Below, piece after piece: positions 1 to 7,387 of a stretch of 39,196 nucleotides of DNA (positions within the stretch are counted from its first letter, which is position 1; each line of letters starts with the position of its first letter). The notes below the pieces were generated by a model. It saw nothing but the letters and a program-made list of their open reading frames with translations. It was not told where the DNA came from and searched no databases. A program made the translations under genes and the position numbers. Where the stretch lies: contig JALOAJ010000023.1 of the NCBI GenBank assembly GCA_023228885.1, forward strand, positions 1 through 39,196. Direction: 5' to 3'. This stretch comes from Bacillota bacterium. GTDB taxonomy: Bacteria > Bacillota > Clostridia > Monoglobales > Firm-18.

Positions 1-2
1 AG

Positions 3-98
3 GCATATAAGAATAACATGTTTGCATTATTAGAAAAGCCCGGTTATGAGCAGCAAACAAAAGCAATAAAGCAAAGGCTTGAGCAAGCGGGCTTTTAG
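3..98 (+). CDS. 3' end of an unidentified coding sequence
   Basis: An open frame enters from the left edge and stops with TAG at 96-98; the visible C-terminus is about 31 residues and ends LEQAGF. It is rich in Lys, Glu and Gln, like a helical C-terminus. Too little is present to name a family, and no strong intrinsic terminator follows before the next promoter. Confidence 0.45.
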   Translation, partial: AYKNNMFALLEKPGYEQQTKAIKQRLEQAGF

Positions 99-154
99 TT
101 TACATAATAATGTAAGTTTGACATTTAATCGGTAAACCTCAAGTTTTGGTGATA

Positions 155-183
155 TTGACAAAGAAGATATAATAATATATAAT
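155..183 (+). promoter_or_regulatory. Sigma-A-type promoter
   Basis: TTGACA at 155-160 and TATAAT at 178-183 are separated by exactly 17 bases, a full consensus match. It lies about 70 bases upstream of the zinc-ribbon gene at 252. Confidence 0.8.
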
Positions 184-251
184 GTACTTAACTTTGGTGG
201 CAAATTTCTCAGCATAATATAAAATTCATAGATATATGGGAGGTTATATTA

Positions 252-491
252 ATGGCTGTCAGGATGTGTCCAAAGTGCAGCGAAGAAAATTTATCTACCG
301 CTGTGGTATGCATTAATTGCGGAGCGCTATTGCCTAAATTCGAGGAAACGGCAGGGGAGGAAGATAGGGTACTGCCAAGTGAAGAAGCTAAAAAGAATAA
401 AAGGTTTACAGGCAATTGGCTCGTTGCTACATTATTGCTTGCTATTTTAATAGCTTTAGCATTATTACTTATCAAATTTGCGGTTAGGTAG
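252..491 (+). CDS. Small zinc-ribbon membrane protein
   Basis: This 79-residue protein starts with a zinc ribbon: CPKC near residue 6 and CINC near residue 21 are the two metal knuckles. An acidic/lysine-rich linker and one strongly hydrophobic segment at about residues 55-76 follow, so it is probably anchored in the membrane with the ribbon in the cytoplasm. The start is supported by GGGAGG at 238-243, eight bases before the ATG. It has its own consensus promoter and terminator, so it is a single-gene unit. Zinc-ribbon plus transmembrane proteins of this type are common in Firmicutes but their roles are mostly unknown; no function is assigned. Confidence 0.8.
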   Translation: MAVRMCPKCSEENLSTAVVCINCGALLPKFEETAGEEDRVLPSEEAKKNKRFTGNWLVATLLLAILIALALLLIKFAVR

Positions 492-509
492 CGCATCTCA
501 ATCTTTCTG

Positions 510-538
510 GGGCGGTATTTGTTACCGCCCAATTTTTT
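510..538 (+). terminator. Intrinsic terminator of the zinc-ribbon gene
   Basis: GGGCGGTA at 510-517 pairs with TACCGCCC at 523-530 across a five-base loop and is followed by a run of T. Confidence 0.85.
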
Positions 539-586
539 ATTACATATTAGCTTTGGAAGGTGTTTTAAATAAGTTTTTATAAAAAA

Positions 587-874
587 GTGTATGAAACGGT
601 TAAACAAATACCATACGGAAAGGTTACGACATACGGCAGGATTGCGGCAAAATGCGGTTCGCCAAACAGCAGCCGACAAGTCGGTTGGGCTTTGCATGTA
701 AACCCCGACCCGTCAAATATACCATGCCATAGGGTTGTTAATCGGTTCGGTTTTTTAAGCGGCGCATTTGCGTTTGGCGGTAAGGATGCGCAAGCGTCTT
801 TGTTAAGGGCAGAGGGTGTTGCAGTTGATGAAGAAAGTAAAGTTGACCTTAGCGTTTATTTATGGACGCCTTAA
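587..874 (+). CDS. Methylated-DNA-protein-cysteine methyltransferase family protein (Ogt/MGMT-like)
   Basis: The protein has the C-terminal DNA-binding and active-site domain of O6-alkylguanine-DNA alkyltransferases: IPYGKVTTYG, SSRQVGWAL and the active-site IPCHRVV, with Cys47 counted from the GTG at 587. Family members transfer the alkyl group from O6-alkylguanine to this Cys and are consumed in doing so. At 95 residues it is a minimal single-domain form without the usual N-terminal domain. The GTG at 587 has no ribosome binding site. The frame is open back to 569, where an ATA codon stands eight bases after GGAAGG and would add the residues FYKK before VYETVKQ, as family members usually have; a rare ATA start is therefore possible. 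The eda gene follows within about 50 bases. Confidence 0.85.
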   Translation: MYETVKQIPYGKVTTYGRIAAKCGSPNSSRQVGWALHVNPDPSNIPCHRVVNRFGFLSGAFAFGGKDAQASLLRAEGVAVDEESKVDLSVYLWTP

Positions 875-926
875 CTGAAAAGCTTCAAAAAGGACAAGCA
901 ATAAGTTGCGGAAAGGATTGGTTTCT

Positions 927-1571
927 TTGGACAAAGAAAAGGTTATTGGCAAGATAACCGATGTTGGAATTGTTGCCGTAATAAGGGCGGAAAATGCTGA
1001 AAAAGCGAAAAGGATAGTCGATGCCTGTATTGAAGGCGGGGTTGCGGCAATTGAGGTTACCTTTACTGTGCCGCATGCGCATAAGGTTATCGAAGAAATA
1101 TCAAAAGCATACAAACCGGAAGATATTATTTTGGGAGCGGGAACTGTTTTAGACAGCGAAACTGCCAGAATAGCCTTGCTTTCGGGCGCTCAATACATTG
1201 TAAGCCCTTGTTTTAATGCTGAAACTGTGAAACTGTGCAATCGTTATCGCGTGCCATGTATGCCCGGCGCAATGACAATTAAAGAAGTGGTTGAGGCCAT
1301 GGAGGCAGGCGCGGACATTATAAAAATTTTCCCCGGTGAGGCCTTTGGACCTAAAATTATAAAAGCTGTAAAAGGCCCCATACCGTATGCTAAAATGATG
1401 CCTACCGGAGGGGTTGACATTGATAATGTAGCAGAATGGATAAATGCAGGCGCTGTTGCTGTTGGCGCAGGAAGTTCACTCACTGCGGGGGCAAAAACAG
1501 GCGATTACGCTTTGATAACTAAAACAGGAAAAGAATTTGTCAGAAGAATCAGGGAGGCAAGAGGCATATGA
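927..1571 (+). CDS. eda: 2-dehydro-3-deoxy-phosphogluconate (KDPG) aldolase
   Basis: This class I aldolase cleaves KDPG to pyruvate and glyceraldehyde-3-phosphate in the cytoplasm, the last step of the Entner-Doudoroff and hexuronate routes. Visible motifs are GIVAVIRAE at the N-terminus, AIEVTF with the catalytic Glu near residue 43, ADIIKIFPG with the Schiff-base Lys at residue 133, and MPTGGV near the phosphate site. I chose TTG at 927: it follows GGAAAGGA by nine bases and places the lysine at 133, as in the E. coli enzyme. An in-frame TTG at 906 is possible. The stop overlaps the kdgK start (ATGA), so the two are translationally coupled. The product is 214 residues, normal for the family. 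Confidence 0.92.
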   Translation: MDKEKVIGKITDVGIVAVIRAENAEKAKRIVDACIEGGVAAIEVTFTVPHAHKVIEEISKAYKPEDIILGAGTVLDSETARIALLSGAQYIVSPCFNAETVKLCNRYRVPCMPGAMTIKEVVEAMEAGADIIKIFPGEAFGPKIIKAVKGPIPYAKMMPTGGVDIDNVAEWINAGAVAVGAGSSLTAGAKTGDYALITKTGKEFVRRIREARGI

Positions 1572-2587
1572 AAGTTGTAACATTAGGAGAAATTATGTTA
1601 AGGCTGCAACCGATGGGGCATCAAAGGTTTATTCAGGCTCAAAGCCTTGAGGCAAGCTTTGGCGGTGGTGAGGCGAATGTTGCGGTAAGCCTTGCAAATT
1701 ACGGCATTGACGCACATTTTATAACAAAACTGCCGAAAAATGCGATAGCCGACTCATGCATTGCGGAGCTAAAAAAATATGGTGTGAAAACAGACAATAT
1801 CGCTCGTGGCGGAGAGCGCTTGGGTATATATTTTATCGAAAAAGGCGCATCGCAGCGCCCATCTAAAGTGGTGTACGATAGGGCGCATTCGTCAATATCA
1901 ACTGCCGATTATTCGGATTTTGATTGGGATAAAATTTTTGATGGAGCTGATTGGTTCCATTTTACGGGAATAACGCCCGCACTTGGCGAAAAGGCTGCCG
2001 AGCTTACGCTAAATGCGTGTAAAAAGGCAAAAGAAAAAGGCGTAAAGGTCAGTTGCGACCTTAATTTTAGGAAAAACCTTTGGACGAGTGAGCAGGCAAA
2101 CAAGGTAATGTCTGGCATCATGCCGTTTGTTGATGTTATTGTTGCCAATGAGGAGGATTCGGAAAAGGTTTTTGGAATAAAGTCCTCCGGCTCAAATGTT
2201 ACAGGCGGGCGCCTGTCCGATGAGGGTTATAAAGAAGTTTGCCATAAGCTGCAAGAACGATTCGGCTTTGAGAAAATTGCAATAACGCTTCGTGAAAGTA
2301 TTTCGGCTTCGGTTAATAACTGGTCCGGGTTGCTTTATGACGGGTCGAAGTTCTATAAGTCAAAAAAATACGAAATTAATATTGTTGACAGGGTAGGAGG
2401 AGGAGACAGCTTTGGCGGCGGCTTGATATATAGCGTGTTAAACGGCTTTAGCATGCAAGATTCGATAGAATTTGCCGTTGCGGCATCGTGCCTTAAACAC
2501 TCAATTGAAGGTGACTTTAACCTTGTAGCTGTCGATGAAGTTGAAAGCCTTGCCAAAGGTGACGGCTCGGGAAGGGTTCAACGGTAA
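1568..2587 (+). CDS. kdgK: 2-keto-3-deoxygluconate kinase, PfkB family
   Basis: This 339-residue sugar kinase has the PfkB N-terminal signature, a FGGGEANVAVSLANYG segment near residue 32, and the C-terminal VGGGDSFGGG signature with the catalytic base Asp280. Overlap with eda strongly supports KDG as substrate: the kinase makes KDPG, which Eda then cleaves. Together they form the lower part of hexuronate or pectin breakdown. The start ATG overlaps the eda stop. A fructokinase or other PfkB specificity cannot be excluded from sequence alone, but the context is strong. Confidence 0.88.
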   Translation: MKVVTLGEIMLRLQPMGHQRFIQAQSLEASFGGGEANVAVSLANYGIDAHFITKLPKNAIADSCIAELKKYGVKTDNIARGGERLGIYFIEKGASQRPSKVVYDRAHSSISTADYSDFDWDKIFDGADWFHFTGITPALGEKAAELTLNACKKAKEKGVKVSCDLNFRKNLWTSEQANKVMSGIMPFVDVIVANEEDSEKVFGIKSSGSNVTGGRLSDEGYKEVCHKLQERFGFEKIAITLRESISASVNNWSGLLYDGSKFYKSKKYEINIVDRVGGGDSFGGGLIYSVLNGFSMQDSIEFAVAASCLKHSIEGDFNLVAVDEVESLAKGDGSGRVQR

Positions 2588-2616
2588 AGGCATTGTTTCA
2601 ATGAATATATCAAAGG

Positions 2617-2657
2617 TGCGGAGCGTCTTTTTGTTACAAAGACCCTCCGCATTTTTT
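2617..2657 (+). terminator. Intrinsic terminator of eda-kdgK
   Basis: TGCGGAG at 2617-2623 pairs with CTCCGCA at 2645-2651; the inner arms TCTTT and AAAGA extend the stem, and six T follow. The leftward permease gene ends just beyond it. Confidence 0.85.
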
Positions 2658-3372
2658 ATCCGGCATATTCTATTGCTTTAACAGGGCAAGCTTCCATTAT
2701 TGCAAGCAGCTTTTCTTTATTAGTTTGGGCTGCATCATGCGCTTTAACGGTTGCTTTTTTGCCATCCATCTCAAAAAGCTGCGGATAATTTTTAACGCAC
2801 AAGCCGCATCCCATACAAGCTTTGCTATTAACGGTTATGCCTGTTTGCAATGGTTTTTCCTTCGGCAAATCTTCATCCGCTATTATCCTATCGGCAACCC
2901 AGGAAAAAATTATAATTGCCATAACGGTTAGCAGCCAGCGAGTTACCATAAATTTAGAGCCCAAAAATTTGGCTTCGTTCAAAAGCATTGGGACTTTAAT
3001 TACCGCCCATGAACTTAAAATTATAATTATATTTCTTATGGTAGCGCCCTTTTTACGAAGCATCACACACATCGGAAATGCGGCGTATATCGGTCCTGCC
3101 GATATGCTGCCAATTACAAAAGAAAAAAATATACCCTTTCCTTTTGCCTCTTTACCGAGTAAATGCATAATTTTTTCTTTTGGAACCCATAAATCCAACA
3201 ATGCAGTAAGCACGAATATCACCGGCATAATAATAAGCATTTCCCTAATGTAATATGCGCTGTTTTTGACCGATGCCATTCCCATTGACGGTTTTAACAG
3301 CATCATACCCGCATACGCCAAAAAAATCATAACAAAAAACATGTTTTGCTTTAACTTTCTTAAAATTATCAC
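2656..3372 (-). CDS. Permease C-terminal half (UPF0718/ArsP-like) fused to a ferredoxin domain
   Basis: This 238-residue protein has about four hydrophobic segments in residues 1-160, including the permease signature GSISAGPIYAAFP. From about residue 180 it has a small ferredoxin domain with a CMGCGLC cluster and a later EACPVKAIE, i.e. four Cys ligands for one iron-sulfur cluster. The membrane part resembles the second half of UPF0718/ArsP-type permeases; the first half is encoded by the upstream gene, which overlaps it by four bases (ATGA). The two products probably form one transporter with a cytosolic redox domain. The substrate is unknown; ArsP relatives export organoarsenicals, but that cannot be assumed here. 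Confidence 0.75.
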   Translation of the reverse strand: MIILRKLKQNMFFVMIFLAYAGMMLLKPSMGMASVKNSAYYIREMLIIMPVIFVLTALLDLWVPKEKIMHLLGKEAKGKGIFFSFVIGSISAGPIYAAFPMCVMLRKKGATIRNIIIILSSWAVIKVPMLLNEAKFLGSKFMVTRWLLTVMAIIIFSWVADRIIADEDLPKEKPLQTGITVNSKACMGCGLCVKNYPQLFEMDGKKATVKAHDAAQTNKEKLLAIMEACPVKAIEYAG

Positions 3373-3851
3373 ATAACCGCCCCCATTGCAAATGCAATAA
3401 GTATCGCAAATAAAAAGCTAAGACTATTGCGAATAACTGCAAATTTTGTCCCGAATTCCCTTTTCTCAAGCGAAAAGGTTACGATGCCAACCATTGTTAA
3501 GGTTGTCAAAAATGCTACCGATGGGATTATTCCAACGCCTGCATCAACCAATGTGCCTACTAACGGAAATGCAATAAATGCAGGAACCAAAGTAACGGTC
3601 CCCAGTAGGGCTGATGCCATTGTTGCAACCGCAACAGATTGTTTTCCCGCAAAAGCCGCAATGTTGGCAGGCGGCAGTAGCGTCAAAATCAATCCAATTG
3701 CAAATATTATCGAAAATATGCTAACTGCCATTCCCTTCCCCATGGCAAATGCCATTCTAAGCGCACGCTTTGTTTTATGGGGGTCCTTGGCAAATGATAT
3801 TCCAAGAAAAATTAGCGTTCCAACCCATATTAGGATTGTAAATACATCCAT
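3369..3851 (-). CDS. Permease N-terminal half (UPF0718/ArsP-like)
   Basis: This 160-residue protein has about four to five transmembrane segments and a conserved TLVPAFIAFPLVG stretch, like the first half of UPF0718 permeases. The start ATG at 3851 is preceded on the minus strand by AGGGGTG. Its end overlaps the start of the second permease half by four bases, so the two are coupled and presumably assemble together. The cupin gene lies 25 bases upstream in the same direction. The split is unusual compared with the single-chain form and looks like a stable gene split rather than decay, since both halves have good starts. Confidence 0.72.
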   Translation of the reverse strand: MDVFTILIWVGTLIFLGISFAKDPHKTKRALRMAFAMGKGMAVSIFSIIFAIGLILTLLPPANIAAFAGKQSVAVATMASALLGTVTLVPAFIAFPLVGTLVDAGVGIIPSVAFLTTLTMVGIVTFSLEKREFGTKFAVIRNSLSFLFAILIAFAMGAVM

Positions 3852-3876
3852 ATAAACACCCCTTTTAAATATAATG

Positions 3877-4191
3877 TTATATTTTGGGCGCAGGAGCCTT
3901 CACAATTATCAATTCCAATGTGTCATCGTGAAGGTTTCTAACATTCATTTTTGTGTTAAACGGGATTTTTAACAAGGTGCTTTTTTGGTACTCGCGTACT
4001 TCCTGCTCATTAAGACCAATTGAAAGAGTGCCCTTAATAACCGTCATATAAACATTTGAATTTGAAAAATGCTCCGGCAAGCTCTCATTTTTGCCAAATA
4101 TCATATGAAGGTAATGTACATTCTCATCAAAAACAACTTTCTCTATTATTTTTTCGTTCCCTTCAGACAGTTTAAATACTTTTTCAATCAT
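3877..4191 (-). CDS. Small cupin-domain protein
   Basis: The protein has 104 residues and a single cupin fold. HMIFGKNESLPEHFSNSNVYMTVIKGTLSIGL matches the first cupin motif and LLKIPFNTKMNVRNLHDDTLELIIVKAP the second; candidate metal ligands are the His/Glu residues of the first motif. On the minus strand GGAG precedes the ATG. It is the first gene of the leftward operon with the two permease halves and is divergent from the Crp/Fnr regulator, so redox or nitrosative control is likely. The biochemical role is unknown. Confidence 0.78.
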   Translation of the reverse strand: MIEKVFKLSEGNEKIIEKVVFDENVHYLHMIFGKNESLPEHFSNSNVYMTVIKGTLSIGLNEQEVREYQKSTLLKIPFNTKMNVRNLHDDTLELIIVKAPAPKI

Positions 4192-4249
4192 GCTAAAACT
4201 CTCCTTTTTTTATTTTATGTGTATAATATCATTATATTCCGCAAATGGA

Positions 4250-4309
4250 TAGACACATATGTTTCTTTTTGATATAATAAATACAACAGTGTAAAGCAAG
4301 TTTACTTGC
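4250..4309 (+). promoter_or_regulatory. Promoter and palindromic operator of the Crp/Fnr gene
   Basis: TAGACA at 4250-4255 and TATAAT at 4273-4278 are 17 bases apart. Just after the expected start of transcription there is a perfect 14-bp palindrome, GCAAGTTTACTTGC, at 4296-4309, well placed for a repressor, possibly the gene product itself. Confidence 0.65.
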
Positions 4310-4329
4310 CATAATAAGAAGGTGAATAG

Positions 4330-4965
4330 ATGTGCAGGGAATTAAAAAAGCTATCCTTATTTAGCGATGTTGATTTAGGGTTAATAAAAAATTTGGTTTC
4401 TGCTAAGCAAATCATTAAAACTTCATACATTAAAGGGAAAACGGTGCATGAGCAGCATGCCGAATGTTTGGGTCTGGATGTTGTCGTTTCGGGTAATTTG
4501 GTAGCCTATTCTTTGGCTCAAAACGGCTCTGAAACAATAATATTTGAATTTGACAAAGATAATATTATTGGCGGCAGCCTTTTGTTTGGCGAACAAAATA
4601 AATATCCCATGAATATTTACTGCACGGCTGATTGTGTCCTTTTTTATATTTCAAAATCGGCAGTAAAGCAATTGTTAAGGGAATATAGCTTTGTAATTCA
4701 GTTTATAAAATCCCTATCGTTAAATTCGCAAGGTATGAACAAAAAAGTGCTATATACCCAAAAAACTTTAAGGGAAAATTTAATAGATTATTTCACAATG
4801 CTTTCTGCGGAACAAAAGTCTAAATTCATTGTTTTGCCTGTTACAAAAAAACAGCTTGCCGACCGTTTTGGCGTTCAAAGACCTTCGCTTTTTCGTGAAT
4901 TGCAGCGAATGAAAGCAGAAAACCTAATTGAAGTTGATAATAGGCGCATCACTCTTTTCACTTAA
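4330..4965 (+). CDS. Crp/Fnr-family transcriptional regulator
   Basis: The protein has 211 residues with an N-terminal cyclic-nucleotide-binding-like beta-barrel (about 10-130), a long dimerization helix and a C-terminal winged helix. The recognition part reads KKQLADRFGVQRPSLFRELQRM, typical of the Crp/Fnr superfamily. Several Cys are present (residue 2, HAECLG and the YCTADC pair), but not in the classical FNR arrangement, so the signal it senses (oxygen, NO, redox, metabolite) is open. It sits between a leftward cupin/permease operon and rightward ccdA-tlpA, and a palindrome fits its control of the latter. Confidence 0.88.
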   Translation: MCRELKKLSLFSDVDLGLIKNLVSAKQIIKTSYIKGKTVHEQHAECLGLDVVVSGNLVAYSLAQNGSETIIFEFDKDNIIGGSLLFGEQNKYPMNIYCTADCVLFYISKSAVKQLLREYSFVIQFIKSLSLNSQGMNKKVLYTQKTLRENLIDYFTMLSAEQKSKFIVLPVTKKQLADRFGVQRPSLFRELQRMKAENLIEVDNRRITLFT

Positions 4966-5004
4966 AGCTAAATTAAAATCAAAGGCGTCATTAGACAAAG
5001 TTTT

Positions 5005-5045
5005 GTGATTTCATCACTATAAATGTTTTATAAATATGGTAAAAT
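5005..5045 (+). promoter_or_regulatory. Candidate Crp/Fnr-activated promoter of ccdA
   Basis: GTGATTTCATCAC at 5005-5017 is a perfect inverted repeat (arms GTGAT/ATCAC). A TAAAAT -10 box at 5040-5045 has no good -35 hexamer and would put the transcription start near 5052, so the palindrome is centred at about -41. That is the class II position used by Crp/Fnr activators, and such a regulator is encoded just upstream. Confidence 0.5.
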
Positions 5046-5073
5046 AACAATGTATTTTTACAGGGGTGATATA

Positions 5074-5730
5074 ATGCAATATTTTTTAACTTTCCTTGAA
5101 GGCATCATCACATTTGTTTCACCATGCATTTTGCCAATGTTGCCTGTTTATCTAACATATTTTGCAGGAATGGACAGCGATGAGGGCAATAAGGCGGTTA
5201 AAAACTCGCTTGGATTTATTTTGGGGTTTACAATTGTGTTTGTTGCTTTGGGCGCATTGGCTGGCTCTTTAGGGTTTTTCCTAAAACAGCATCAAACTGC
5301 CGTTAACATTGTTACCGGCTTTGTTGTAATTTTTTTTGGGTTAAGTTTTATGGGCGTTGTAAAGCTACCTACCTTTACAGGTAGAAACAAATTATTATCC
5401 CTTGCTGTAAAACATAATTTCTGGGCATCCGTTGTGTTTGGGGTGGTATTTTCAATTGGTTGGACCCCATGCGTAGGCGCTTTTTTGGGGTCTGCATTAA
5501 TGCTTGCAGCCCAAAGCGGCACATATATGAAGGGCATTATTATGCTTTTGTTTTACTCTTTGGGTCTGGCTATTCCTTTTTTCCTAAGCGCATTGTTAAT
5601 TGAAAAGCTAAAGGTGGGGTTCGACTTTATTAAAAGAAATTATCGTGTTATTAATATATTTTCGGGCGCTTTGCTTGTTGTTTTAGGCGTTCTCATGCTT
5701 GCAGGGCGCACAACATTAGGAGGGATTTAA
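5074..5730 (+). CDS. ccdA: CcdA-type thiol-disulfide electron carrier
   Basis: This 218-residue polytopic membrane protein (about six transmembrane segments) is of the CcdA/DsbD family. Both redox Cys motifs are visible: FVSPCILPMLPVYLTYFAG (Cys18) and SIGWTPCVGAFLGS. CcdA moves electrons from cytosolic thioredoxin across the membrane to extracytoplasmic thioredoxin-like proteins, here evidently the TlpA/ResA protein encoded next. I chose the ATG at 5074 over one at 5023 because AGGGGTG lies in the right place and the extra 17 residues do not resemble the family. Confidence 0.9.
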   Translation: MQYFLTFLEGIITFVSPCILPMLPVYLTYFAGMDSDEGNKAVKNSLGFILGFTIVFVALGALAGSLGFFLKQHQTAVNIVTGFVVIFFGLSFMGVVKLPTFTGRNKLLSLAVKHNFWASVVFGVVFSIGWTPCVGAFLGSALMLAAQSGTYMKGIIMLLFYSLGLAIPFFLSALLIEKLKVGFDFIKRNYRVINIFSGALLVVLGVLMLAGRTTLGGI

Positions 5731-6366
5731 ATGAATAAGAAACATTTAACAGTAGTGTACATTATTGTTTTTGCAGTTTTTGTAATGTTGGCGATTTGGG
5801 GGTATAACTATTTTTCTTCAAATAATTCGCCGAACACCAAAGTGGAGAATGCACAAAAACCACCAAATATTTCGGATGACAATCCAAATGGTGGAAATGA
5901 AGATGACCGCCAAGCTGTAAAAGATGAACAAAAAAAATCAGCTAATCCTGCATCTGATTTTGTTGTTTTAAACTATGAAGGAAAAGAGGTCACGCTTTCT
6001 GAAAAACTTGGCAGACCAATAGTCCTAAATTTTTGGGCAAGCTGGTGCCCACCTTGCAAAAACGAATTTCCGCATTTTCAAAATGCATATAACAAGTATA
6101 AAGATGATGTTGAGTTTATCTTAGTTGATTTAGTCGATGGTCAGAGGGAAACAATCAGCAAGGGCAAGGATTTTATTTCACAAAACAATTATACCATGCC
6201 AATTTATTTTGATGATAATCAATCCGCAGCTTATGCATACCGTATATCTTCTATACCCATGACATATTTTATAAACAGGGATGGGGGTATAGTTAATCTT
6301 TACCGCGGGCAAATTTCAGAAAAAAGCTTATTTTCTGAAATAGATGCCTTGATAGACATAGAATAA
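5731..6366 (+). CDS. Membrane-anchored thioredoxin-like protein (TlpA/ResA family)
   Basis: The 211-residue protein has an N-terminal signal anchor (about 6-27), a low-complexity Asn/Lys/Asp linker to about residue 75, then a TlpA/ResA thioredoxin domain with NFWASWCPPC (Cys106, Cys109) and the cis-proline region SSIPMTYFI. It should face outside and receive electrons from CcdA, which abuts it with an AGGAGGG ribosome binding site. ResA-type proteins reduce apocytochrome c or other surface disulfides; no cytochrome c genes are seen here, so general thiol repair is as likely. Confidence 0.88.
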   Translation: MNKKHLTVVYIIVFAVFVMLAIWGYNYFSSNNSPNTKVENAQKPPNISDDNPNGGNEDDRQAVKDEQKKSANPASDFVVLNYEGKEVTLSEKLGRPIVLNFWASWCPPCKNEFPHFQNAYNKYKDDVEFILVDLVDGQRETISKGKDFISQNNYTMPIYFDDNQSAAYAYRISSIPMTYFINRDGGIVNLYRGQISEKSLFSEIDALIDIE

Positions 6367-6484
6367 CCGGCTTATTTCCATAAATGGCAGCGTTGAAACA
6401 GGGTGAAGTTACAAGTATACCAATGCGTTTAAGTGCAGGTTTTACTTTTCTTTTAAATTATTCAATAAAAAATGAAAAAAATAC

Positions 6485-6513
6485 TTGACTTTATTCCTGT
6501 TTTATCTTATAAT
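6485..6513 (+). promoter_or_regulatory. Promoter of the tRNA operon
   Basis: TTGACT at 6485-6490 and TATAAT at 6508-6513 with a 17-base spacer, about 90 bases upstream of the first tRNA. The 240 bases between the thioredoxin gene and the tRNAs hold nothing else recognisable. Confidence 0.82.
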
Positions 6514-6605
6514 AGGCTTTGCGTCTACAAGAAACTAAGAATACGCAAAATGTTTTGCAATATAGCATTTGCAGAGTTTTAAAAGATTTATCATTTAAAG
6601 TATTT

Positions 6606-6683
6606 GGCCCGGTAGTTCAGTCGGTTTAGAATGCCAGCCTGTCACGCTGGAGGTCGAGGGTTCGAGCCCCTTCCGGGTCGCCA
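6606..6683 (+). tRNA. tRNA-Asp (GTC)
   Basis: The acceptor arm GGCCCGG pairs with CCGGGTC, the anticodon loop CTGTCAC gives GTC, the T-loop is TTCGAGC, and the 3' CCA is encoded. Confidence 0.96.
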
Positions 6684-6686
6684 AAT

Positions 6687-6762
6687 GGGAGCATAGCTCA
6701 GCTGGGAGAGCATCTGCCTTACAAGCAGAGGGTCATAGGTTCGAGCCCTATTGCTCCCACCA
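6687..6762 (+). tRNA. tRNA-Val (TAC)
   Basis: The acceptor arm GGGAGCA pairs with TGCTCCC, the anticodon loop CTTACAA gives TAC, and CCA is encoded. It begins three bases after tRNA-Asp. Confidence 0.96.
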
Positions 6763-6797
6763 AAACAAATTGTAGCATATTATGCTACAATTTGTTT
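6763..6797 (+). terminator. Strong hairpin between tRNA-Val and tRNA-Phe
   Basis: A 17-bp perfect stem (6763-6779 with 6781-6797) has almost no loop and a T-rich 3' arm. It could be a partial terminator or an RNA processing site, since more tRNAs follow in the same direction without an obvious new promoter. Confidence 0.6.
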
Positions 6798-6819
6798 CAA
6801 TAATTTACCAAAGGCATTT

Positions 6820-6895
6820 GCCTCTGTAGCTCAGTCGGTAGAGCAAAGGACTGAAAATCCTTGTGTCGGTGGTTCGATTCCACCCGGAGGCACCA
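6820..6895 (+). tRNA. tRNA-Phe (GAA)
   Basis: The acceptor arm GCCTCTG pairs with CGGAGGC, the anticodon loop CTGAAAA gives GAA, and CCA is encoded. Confidence 0.96.
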
Positions 6896-6919
6896 GCCTT
6901 ACGGTAAACCCATTTGTAA

Positions 6920-6994
6920 GCGGGAGTGACTCAGTGGTAGAGTGTCACCTTGCCAAGGTGAAAGTCGCGAGTTCGAATCTCGTCTTCCGCTCCA
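6920..6994 (+). tRNA. tRNA-Gly (GCC)
   Basis: The acceptor arm GCGGGAG pairs with CTTCCGC, the anticodon loop TTGCCAA gives GCC, and CCA is encoded. Confidence 0.96.
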
Positions 6995-7018
6995 AAGCCT
7001 ATACTAAAGCTAAATGCA

Positions 7019-7046
7019 ACAAAAGGCGCAAATTAGCGCCTTTTGT
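7019..7046 (+). terminator. Hairpin between tRNA-Gly and tRNA-Cys
   Basis: ACAAAAGGCGC at 7019-7029 pairs with GCGCCTTTTGT at 7036-7046, loop AAATTA, with a T-rich 3' arm. tRNA-Cys starts five bases later, so it is leaky or serves in processing. Confidence 0.65.
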
Positions 7047-7050
7047 TTAC

Positions 7051-7124
7051 GGCGCCATAGCCAAGCGGTAAGGCAGAGGCCTGCAAAGCCTTTACCCCCG
7101 GTTCAAATCCGGGTGGCGCCTCCA
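7051..7124 (+). tRNA. tRNA-Cys (GCA)
   Basis: The acceptor arm GGCGCCA pairs with the GGCGCC-ending 3' arm, the anticodon loop CTGCAAA gives GCA, and CCA is encoded. The 171-bp repeat begins at its last two bases. Confidence 0.95.
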
Positions 7125-7293
7125 TAACCCAACTGAATAGTTGATACAATGAAAAACCCTTGAAATCAAGGGTTCTTCGCATTGCATGGCGTTTTTTAAG
7201 CAGTTTGTTTCAGCCCATTTTTCGCCCTCAAATGATTTTTACGTTAGGGGGGTCGTGAGGTTTGACCCCCCGACCCCCCTATTGAACAATTTG
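7123..7293 (+). repeat. 171-bp direct repeat, copy A
   Basis: Copy A of an ungapped repeat shared with 9304-9474 (about 16 mismatches by eye). It contains a hairpin with arms AACCCTTG/CAAGGGTT and a G-run that can pair with either of two successive C-runs (GGGGGGTC with GACCCCCC or the following CGACCCCCC). It begins at the tRNA-Cys 3' end and fills most of the gap to the recombinase gene. Confidence 0.88.
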
Positions 7294-7387
7294 TCGAAAT
7301 TCAGGTATTACGGGCATTACAGGCATTTTCCGCTCCAGAAAATTAATAAAATAAAACAACTTAGCCTACTTACCATTACCGCTTTGC

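Noticed and set aside
6751..7071. 106-codon open frame across the tRNA genes
   Set aside because: It translates tRNA-Val to tRNA-Cys sequence and is a chance frame.
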